From Apostichopus japonicus (Eukaryota; Echinodermata; Holothuroidea; Aspidochirotida; Stichopodidae): a stretch of 64,000 bases of DNA. The position numbers and the translations under genes were made by a program. Where the stretch lies: contig NC_092578.1 of the NCBI RefSeq assembly GCF_037975245.1, forward strand, positions 17,799,821 to 17,863,820, in the 5' to 3' direction. The notes beneath the pieces were generated by a model that had not been told where the DNA came from, made no database searches, and saw only the letters and a program-made list of their open reading frames with translations. Shown one piece after another: positions 52,292 through 64,000 of this stretch; the first letter of the stretch is position 1; every line of letters begins with the position of its first letter.

Positions 52292-53272
52292 TCAATGGTT
52301 GAAAATTACTGTATATTTCATGGAAAAGTAGGCCAGTTCGCGTCTTGCAATGACGATTACAATCCTTAGGATGGCCTCATTCTAATCACGGTGCAAACAC
52401 AACTGAAAGCAACAAATCGTCTGTATGCAAAAAGTCGTTCGCCGAAATAATTTGTAAATAAAGCAAGTAACAAAAATGTCACAGTGGTGTCATAGTGTGA
52501 AAGATGGATCCTTCTTCCCCGTGCGAACCTTATTAAAAACCTACGTCGAATAGTCGAACGCGTGCGTAACCCATTTATTTAACCACAACATTCGAAGGGA
52601 ATCAGTTTGATAACAAGTATAACGCTATTTTCGGTGAAGTCATAATGACCAAAGCGTAAGTACCACAAATGGCTGCGTAACAGATCATTTCAGGGGAAAA
52701 AAAAGGTTGTTTGCAGAGTTATCTTGATCGTGTCTTTAATGAATGGCTGCTCTGTTAAAGAAGTAGATAATGGCCTCTCATGACACGATATCCCTTCGAT
52801 AGCCTTTTATAAGAATGTGATATAAATCATTGAAACAATTAAACAAGAATTCCTCGATCCATCACGGGGAACCTCTTAACCCGCAAGGACGGAAAATAAA
52901 ACTGAATAAATGAATAAATAAACATTCATTCAAAATCCACTGCGAATCATCTCATTCATCCCAATCATGCATCACACTTCCTCTTCTGATTTGGAACAGT
53001 TGGCTTTAAAGGGGCCGTCGAATTGGGTCTACCTTCCGCATCATAGATAAAACCATGTTTTAAACAGAGATAATTTAAAAAAAAACAAGGGCCCGGGGGG
53101 GGGGGGGTGGGTAAAGGAGAAATGAAGGAGCAATACGTTTTCAAGCACTGCTCGTTTATAAATGGCAAAGAAATAAAGATTGCGACTATATACGTAGGGA
53201 AACAGTCTAGCATGCTATTACTTCACTTACGCCGCTTTTAGCAGGGGTATACACACACACATACACAGAGAC

Positions 53273-53324
<52 letters not shown>

Positions 53325-54052
53325 CCGCGTTTTCCATTTATGTCAGTTTCCATACCTCCCTTGAACTGACGGACGGACAGACGGATTGATGAATGGATGA
53401 AGCCAGATGTATTTGTTTCATTTGCTGTTCACCGCACGGTCAGCAATACAGTTTCGAAAATGCAAATTTACGTCGCTGTTTATGACATTTATAATCACCG
53501 CTTGCAGTTTTCGAAACGAAATTCGCTTCAGAACGTATATACACTCTCATTAAAAAAGTCTTTTTGTTGAGTCGTTGGGTAACTTGATCTCCAGAAATCC
53601 AAATTGTGTAGGCCATTATGTTTGCTGCATAAAGCACTTGAAGATGTGATAAGGATGTGATAAGTATCACGTGGATACACTCAACTGCCGTTTGTCGCAA
53701 GTTTGTTTATCCTTACGTATTGAATTATTCATCGCAATCAAGTGTAACGACAGGCAAATTGTCAATTTAATTAAAGTTTAAAACAAAAAACAATTACTTA
53801 CTAAGAAGTGGCGACGAAACATGATCTTCTTTAGTATCTAAACAAAATCTTTAAATCGACATGACTCGAGTGTCAAGGGTAAGAATATAGGTCGTGGATT
53901 ATTCATAATTAAGAAATATGAGATGAACACTTGTTATAGAAAAACACGAATGATCGAAAAAAATTGTGGCAATTACGTATAATCCTGTAACAAATTGTTA
54001 TGTACTTATATATACTAAAGAAATACAGAATATATGCATGGATATATATATA
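52292..54052. other. Intergenic stretch with microsatellite
   Basis: Includes a G run at 53095-53107 and a (CA)n/(TA)n compound microsatellite at about 53251-53324. No gene is recognised. Confidence 0.5.
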
Positions 54053-54190
54053 TACATTACGTTCCTTCCATGATATCCTCAGCATCCTCCTCCAACACCA
54101 CATTTCAAAAGCATGGATTTTCTTTCTGTCTACTGCTCCAAGAGCCCACGTCTCAGACCCATATGTAGCGATTGGAAAGACCAAAGCATT
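54053..54190 (-). pseudogene. Non-LTR retrotransposon reverse-transcriptase C-terminal fragment
   Basis: About 46 codons on the minus strand encode ATYGSETWAL, then AFEMWCWRRMLRISWKE. This is a hallmark of the region after the RT domain in LINE-type endonuclease/reverse-transcriptase proteins (YG-ETW...FEMWC-RRMLRI-W). The remainder of the element is absent. Both sides run straight into TA/TG microsatellite DNA (54040-54055 and 54193-54232), so it is a 138-base scrap, certainly non-functional alone. Confidence 0.85.
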
Positions 54191-55027
54191 CATATATATA
54201 TATGTATGTGTGTGTGTGTATGTGTGTATATATAGGAACAATACATTACTAGTACTCACATGTTATTTTTTTCTAGGACTATAACATGTCCAGAATAAAG
54301 TGCTGACTAAATTAAGCCTTTTAAAGTGTGACCAACCATTTCTTTCTTCTATAACTTCTTCTCATAACACCGTTCTTTTTTAAAGGGGGAGGGGGGTAAA
54401 TTACAAGGAAACACTTAGTGCGATGTGTATTTATTTGTCTACCCTTTTTTATTTACTCTTCTAAGCGGTTCCCTAAGAAGAAGTTAGTCATTCTATCCAG
54501 ATATGTTTTACATACCTTTACCTTATCTATACCTTATAGCACTACTTGACCAGTTCAAAATGGTGAAACAAAGGTTTGCACAATTCAATTAACGGATGCC
54601 GAAAGTCATATTCAAGAGCGTCTGAGAAAGCTTTCAAAGTCTCCATTAAGTGGTCACTTGAAAATCTCTCGAAAGCCTCTTCATTTCGTGCAAACCTTTT
54701 GCTTTTAGAATCATTTGCAGCTCCTCTATTTAGTATAATATTTAGTTGTTTGAATGGAATGTTTGTCTGTTATAGTCGCTTTCTTTATTGTATAATTTTA
54801 TCAACGTGTTTAATTAATATAGGCTACTAGGAGCAAGGTAGAAATATATGCTTTCGTACTGTACATTCGGATTCCTAATAATTTTTAAAAGAATACTGCG
54901 TGCATCACATCATTTCCGCGGCGCAAAGCTTTCCAAGAATAAATAGTAGAGTTTATTGAAGCTGTTGGATAGAGAGTTGCGCATCGCGTCACGCGAGTAG
55001 TGTAAGAATGAAATATAGGCCTTTAGG

Positions 55028-55065
<38 letters not shown>

Positions 55066-55816
55066 AGGTGTACCAAATAATTACTTTCAATTGAAAAGGT
55101 AAAGATTTTCCAATGATTTTCCAATACAATGCTTAACCATCACCCCTTAAATATAGCTCCAGATCTGAACTGTCGACCGTGGTGGGTCATTTTGTAAATG
55201 TAATGATAGTCCACCAAGTCATCAGCGATCATGTATACGTGTTGGGTATAGGGACGTGCCAGTTAAAAAACTTCTATCCATGCAATAGCGAACTTAGAAA
55301 GCCAATTTAGCAATTAATAATGCGGTACCTTCAGTAATACTTCACCATTATCCGAATCTCTCTATTCCAAATACTGATATATGGTATTTTCTTTTAAGTT
55401 ACCCAAGATAAATAGAGCATGGATTCGAAATCCAAACATCTTCACCCACTCTTAACCCCTTACATCGAGACTAATCTAGGGTTTCCATATATGACGGACG
55501 ATTTTTTGTGTGTGCATAATCCTGACATTACATAAATGTGTATTGCGCCCCCAGTTTAGAGCAGAGCTGGATATGACCCTATATGAACTGTCATATACAG
55601 TGCCAACCGTTCAGCGATCATACTTAAATATTTGTATGCAATAACTTAATTGTTTGTCATGTGACAAAACCTATCATTATGCTGAAACCGCGGTAAAGTG
55701 TTCAAGTTGTTCGTAACGGGGCTGCTTTCTAGTTTCGGAGGTTAAACCGAACCACCCGAGTCTCATGCCCTTTATGATCAGTTTAAACTGGTAAAGGTGA
55801 GTACCCGCTAATTGCG
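54191..55816. other. Intergenic stretch with microsatellites
   Basis: (TA)n/(TG)n at 54193-54232 and (TA)n with TAGGCCTATA at 55024-55062. The open frame at 54576-54830 is unrecognised. No gene is supported. Confidence 0.5.
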
Positions 55817-56182
55817 TAAAGGGTGTGAAGACTCGCGCACAAAGAAACGTCTCATGCCGGTAATCTGACCTAGTTTCGACTGAGGTGTAACAGAAGTGTG
55901 AGACACCACCATCGATCCCAGAAAATACACACACAGCTTACTACCGTCGGTAATAAGACACTAGTGTACAGTCAGTACATACAGCTACGGTCAATACCCA
56001 TAACACAGTGTACATAGCAGCGATGGACATCTCAGGTCCAGAGAAAAGGTAACAAGGTATCACGTTTCATTACTGTCTGCATTTTGTAGCAATAAGAAGA
56101 AAAAAACTTCACTTGCAAGCAAAGGAATGTTAACTTTTTCACAGGGCGGCACTCGGTTTGGGGCGAGTCTTCAATGCCTTTA
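55817..56182 (+). mobile_element. ~370-bp MITE, copy 3
   Basis: Same family and orientation as 24539-24914: starts AAGGGTGTGAAGACTCGCGC, ends GGGGCGAGTCTTCAATGCCT. TA flanks both ends, but the left flank lacks a full TTAA, which narrows the likely target duplication to TA. Confidence 0.88.
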
Positions 56183-56504
56183 AAACTGATGTGTGTTATA
56201 ATTTCTTAACATGTGTTACATTAATGACCAGTCGCTACTGAAAAGGACTTACAAACAGAAAAATACTAACACACGATACTGATTGACTGGACTAACCAGA
56301 TTACTCTAAAAGTCTCGCTAATAATTTCGTCCACATTTTAACAGAAAGCGGATGACACTTTACCGTAAAACCCTTAAACTCTGCAATTTGAACCATCTTT
56401 ACAAGGTATACTTATACTAGTCAAACATATGGACAGTTTGTTAGACTCCTAAACAATCATTACCTGAAACAGCCTCTGAGTAATGAATTCGTCTGTTAGT
56501 AATT
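56183..56504. other. Spacer, nothing recognised
   Basis: About 320 bases with no supportable feature between the MITE and the minisatellite. Confidence 0.4.
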
Positions 56505-56985
56505 TAGCATTTGCTGACAGGTCTAACATGTGTTACGGTGTTATAACAACTTCAGTTCATACTGATTAACAGTTGTCTCTTATTCACAGTACAAACTGAT
56601 CAAGCCATATACATTGGGTGCACAGTAGCATCTGCTGACAGGTCTAACATGTGTTACGGTGTTATAACACACTTCAGTTTTTACTGATTAACAGTTTTGT
56701 CTTATTCATAGTACAAACTGATCAAGTACTGTACACTGGACGTACAGTAGTATCTGCTGACAGGTGTAACACGTGTTACTGTGTTATAACACACTTCAGT
56801 CTATACTGATTAACAGTTTTCTCTTAATCACAGTACAAACTGACCAAGTCATGTAGCATCTGCTGACAGGTGTAACATGTGTTACGGTGTTATAAAACAC
56901 TTCAGTTTATACCGATGAACAGTTTTGTCCTATTCACAGTACAAACTGATCAAGTCATGTACACTGGGTGCACAGAACAAGCTGC
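56505..56985. repeat. ~120-bp minisatellite, about four units
   Basis: Units beginning at about 56511, 56631, 56753 and 56858 share TGCTGACAGGT, TAACATGTGTTACGGTGTTA and ACAGTACAAACTGATCAAGT. The third differs slightly (ACACGTGTTACTG), and the third interval is shorter by about 15 bases. Each unit holds the palindrome TAACATGTGTTA or a variant. Confidence 0.9.
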
Positions 56986-58132
56986 ACAAATATAGAGGCA
57001 CACCGTCAGACAGACAGACCGATAGACAGACAATAAAACGCAAAAATCCCTACAATATGGTGGAAATTGCCACAAACAAATCACTATCTGATGAATTTCA
57101 CTCTGTAGCATGTTTTAATACTGTTCACGTTTTCAAAACGACAAACAATGCTAACTATATCGCAAGTGCATATACAAGCGAAACACATGAAAGAGAGATT
57201 CGTCTCTTGTGTACAATTCGTGTATTATAGGGAGTACTCGAGTACTCGGGAGCGCACGGACGGTAGATAAACGTTGGTATACAGAGGGAAAAAGAGGTTC
57301 AGGAGGGTCAACTGAATGAAATGGAAAAAATTGTTTTAATACAGTGAATTCCTATGTCTTTATTGAGTCCCACCTCCTGAAGGGTGTTACCTCTTTCCAT
57401 GGGTCAAATGTATACATTGACTGTTTGTCAAAAGTTCCATTCAATGTACGCTGAATATATATTTTTCACCGACGCTTATATAACCTTGCGTGCACGAACA
57501 AATTGAGAACATCGCTATGCCCTACAAAATGGAACTTTGAAACGTGCGAATTCGCACATGTCTCTCTCGTACAATACCAACTTTGCCTTAATCTTCTTCT
57601 TCTTTTTTGTTTTTTGTTTTGTTTTGAGTTTATGATAGCAATAGCTACAAACTTCTTCCCTTTAAACACACCCTTGTAAGGATCGTTCTCTGAGTACACG
57701 TACAGAAGTGAGTTGATACTGTCAAATTTAGCAACTCTCTCTCCTGATGACCGGAAGCTTACAATCCAGAATATTCCAAATTAGATTTAAGCTCTTACAA
57801 GATATTTTAGCCTCAACCCTTCGACTCCCTTAATCATCAAATTGGTCATTTCCTATCTTCCTGTCTCGAGGATAACCTAATTTTATAGTTTCCTTTTCTA
57901 TTCCCTTTAAGTGTTTTTTTTTTTTCTTTTCTCGGTGCTATACCCATCTCTGGGCAAAAATTTAAAAAAGGGAGAGAGGAAGTTTTGCCCCCCTTGTGTT
58001 CACTAAAGTTCGTTAGTTATTCTCTTCTGTTACCTATAGCTTAAAGGGATCTTGAACACTCGGCAGCTATTTCAAGCAGCCTAAAGTATAGTAGTCTATA
58101 ATAAGTTACACGCGAACTTACGTGGAGAAAAG
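56986..58132. other. Upstream region of the FReD gene
   Basis: (CAGA)n-like patch at 57008-57030, a palindromic GAGTACTCGAGTACTC at 57231-57246, and T-rich runs at 57598-57622 and 57915-57925. No TATA box at a convincing distance from the ATG; TATAATAA at 58097-58104 is too close to be a promoter for this start. The promoter therefore remains undefined. Confidence 0.45.
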
Positions 58133-61155
<3,023 letters not shown>

Positions 61156-62420
61156 ATCAAAGAATAAGTTTTTGTATAAAGAAACACCCCGCAAAGTTGA
61201 AATATTCTCTCCGATAATATGTAACTCTCTGACATTATTTACTATGACCACAAAAAGTTAACAAGTTATTCAACAAACAAAAAAACAAACAAGGAAGATA
61301 TATAACATGTAAAATACAGATATGATTATTTTTAATGCGATAACGTTTCCAAGCATGAAACAATGTTGTGAAATATAAAGAAGCCTACGTCCTAGTAAAA
61401 AATTGAACTTTGCAATGGAACATAATTATAGCTAAATAATATGGCTTTGGCTTTTATTTGATATGTTTATGCATATGAGGCACTGTGTGCTAGTAGGTTC
61501 ATGTATAGGATTGAGTATAATGAATGCGCATGCTCACACATATATACTATATGCAGTTACGTTATAGCATGACAGTGTTTCATTGAAACCATATAGGCTA
61601 TGTCGACATTCAGCAGACCGGTATCGTTAATAAATCCTGAAAAAACGAAAAACGATGCATATTACACTGATGTGTTATCTTACCTTTTCGGCGACCCATG
61701 GGCCTGACACGACGTATGGCGCATAAACCGTTAATCCAATAGAAATTTAAACAAAACCGACGGAATTTTTGTTTCTAGGTCACGTTTTTCCCTGTTAATC
61801 TTTTCTATCTTTGTTTAACATCAAGTGGTCGGATGTATGGGGGGCGGGGTGTTTTGACGGGGGGTGTAAAAGATAATCCTGGATAAGATAAGCCTAGATA
61901 AACACTGGTAGGACGATGGGACGAGGATTTTTTTCCTCGATGTTATGTTATAAATATTGTAATAACAGGTCTTTGTACAGCTTCTGCAGTAAGATACGTA
62001 CCAGCGTGTTATCAATTTGATTGTGAATATTCATTATCTGATTTGCATAGTAATATCACTTATGTTTGGTGGCTGCTCGGTATGATTCGATAGAACTCTG
62101 GTCAAGTAGTGTTATGTTGCTCTCTAAGCGGATCGGATCGTCAATTAATGCCCTGGATTCTGTTGATCTAGTGGTTGTCCTCGGTTTGTTGTTTAAGTTT
62201 TATCGACAAATAAATCTATGTTCTGAACTCTCGACATTGTGTTTGTGTATCCAGTTATTTTTTTTTCGTTTCCATCGGACCAGCGTTACCGTACAATACC
62301 ATTTATAAATATCGTATAAAAACATAGGATGACTCTTCATTTGGTTGGGTGGCGTCTATCTTGGCGCAGTGGACAGTGGCGGTGGACAGATAGTTTAGAT
62401 GAGACTAGTGGAACACTAGT
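61156..62420. other. FReD 3' region and intergenic DNA
   Basis: The probable 3' UTR occupies the first ~0.5 kb. A G-rich run lies at 61839-61866. No further gene is recognised. The last ~90 bases before the hammerhead motif (from about 62330) may belong to the same Penelope-like element. Confidence 0.45.
61629..61634 (+). promoter_or_regulatory. Candidate polyadenylation signal AATAAA
   Basis: This is the first canonical AATAAA I find downstream of the FReD stop codon, about 475 bases beyond it. If used, the 3' UTR would be roughly 0.5 kb. No cDNA evidence is available, and a non-canonical signal nearer the stop is possible. Confidence 0.35.
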
Positions 62421-62465
62421 AGTTGTTACTCAGAGTTTCACGCGTTGAGCGATCATCAGACAACT
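62421..62465 (-). ncRNA. Type I hammerhead ribozyme motif (Penelope-like element end)
   Basis: Read on the minus strand, the 45 bases give: stem I strand AGTTGT; core CTGATGA; stem II CGC with loop TCAAC and GCG (plus a T-T mismatch next to the core); core GAA; stem III ACT with loop CTG and AGT; then A, so the cleavage triplet is GTA; and stem I partner ACAACT, perfectly complementary to AGTTGT. All conserved core bases of a type I hammerhead are present. Such minimal type I hammerheads are known from terminal repeats of Penelope-like retroelements. The 3-bp stem III and the T-T mismatch suggest weak or dimer-dependent cleavage. Confidence 0.8.
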
Positions 62466-62466
62466 C

Positions 62467-62467
<1 letters not shown>

Positions 62468-62525
<58 letters not shown>
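62468..62525. repeat. (TA)n between two Penelope-like motifs
   Basis: About 56 bases of TA starting three bases beyond the hammerhead and ending about 38 bases before the CTGAAGAAGAGC motif. Confidence 0.93.
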
Positions 62526-62529
<4 letters not shown>

Positions 62530-62562
62530 GTTTCAGATCCTGCTACTCCTTGTGATCACTGA

Positions 62563-62600
62563 AGAAGAGCTAGTTTTGCTCGAAAGCTCTGCAAAAACCA
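62563..62600 (+). mobile_element. Penelope-like terminal stem-loop motif
   Basis: CTGAAGAAGAGC, a seven-base loop, GCTCGAAAGCTCTGC on the plus strand: the same layout as the 31263-31350 motif (CTGAAGA, A, four-base stem, loop, stem, GAAA). A stem III and cleavage triplet cannot be drawn, so it is hammerhead-like only in form. Probably a retroelement remnant in the opposite orientation to the hammerhead across the TA tract. Confidence 0.45.
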
Positions 62601-62713
62601 AACATTGGCTGTTTTACTTCCAATCACTTACCTAATTTAATTATTGTATATCTCACTCGAGATTCAGCCTTTCTCTAAATGCAGCATAGTTGTTTAACAG
62701 TTTTTCCGTTATT

Positions 62714-64000
<1,287 letters not shown>

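Noticed and set aside
57083-57760. Further CTGATGA motifs as hammerhead cores (also 2773, 13571, 50474, 55225)
   Set aside because: No stem II followed by GAAA at the right distance could be drawn.
58097-58104. TATAATAA as the TATA box of the FReD gene
   Set aside because: It lies only about 30 bases before the ATG, leaving almost no 5' UTR.

Overview
The window is AT-rich, repeat-laden eukaryotic DNA, mostly intergenic, with one gene I can build with confidence. That gene (58133-61155, + strand, four exons) encodes a small secreted fibrinogen-domain (FReD) lectin-like protein of 284 residues. Spliceosomal introns, tRNA-derived SINEs, hAT and Penelope-like retroelement remnants, foldback elements and many (TA)n tracts point to an invertebrate animal. 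The length and layout of the FReD protein (signal peptide, short linker, one fibrinogen C-terminal domain) resemble the fibrinogen-like protein first described from a sea cucumber, so an echinoderm, possibly a holothurian, is my best guess. I ran no alignment, so this is inference.

Layout. 1-13.9 kb: gene-poor, with a hairpin (2748-2775), a tRNA-derived SINE (2831-3016), an 11-bp minisatellite (3231-3443) and a large foldback palindrome (7828-8103). 13.9-19.2 kb: about 20 tandem copies of a 267/269-bp satellite with clear higher-order structure. 19.3-24.9 kb: a second foldback, SINE copies on the minus strand, a solitary diverged relative of the satellite, an unusual 1.1-kb element with perfect 46-bp inverted ends built of a TTCGCCCAAC-cored tandem repeat, and the first of three ~370-bp MITE copies. 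29.3-31.1 kb: a non-autonomous hAT element with a perfect 8-bp target duplication, followed by a tiny Penelope-like fragment with a 15-bp duplication. 32-40 kb: minisatellites, the second MITE copy, another SINE, two micro-hairpins and a 204-bp foldback. 46-49 kb: a SINE with an (ATT)n tail and a 1.5-kb imperfect foldback. 54-57 kb: a 138-bp reverse transcriptase scrap, the third MITE copy and a ~120-bp minisatellite. 58-61 kb: the FReD gene, whose introns 1 and 3 carry long (TA)n tracts. 62.4 kb: a complete type I hammerhead ribozyme motif on the minus strand beside a (TA)n tract, probably the end of a Penelope-like element.

Because there is one gene, no pathway can be drawn from context. 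The most interesting material is the repeat biology: the higher-order satellite, the 1.1-kb element with repeat-built inverted termini, the hammerhead motif, and a family of micro-hairpins, one with a target-site-like duplication. Many open frames of 60-130 codons were examined; most lie in (TA)n, satellite or foldback DNA, and several lack an ATG.
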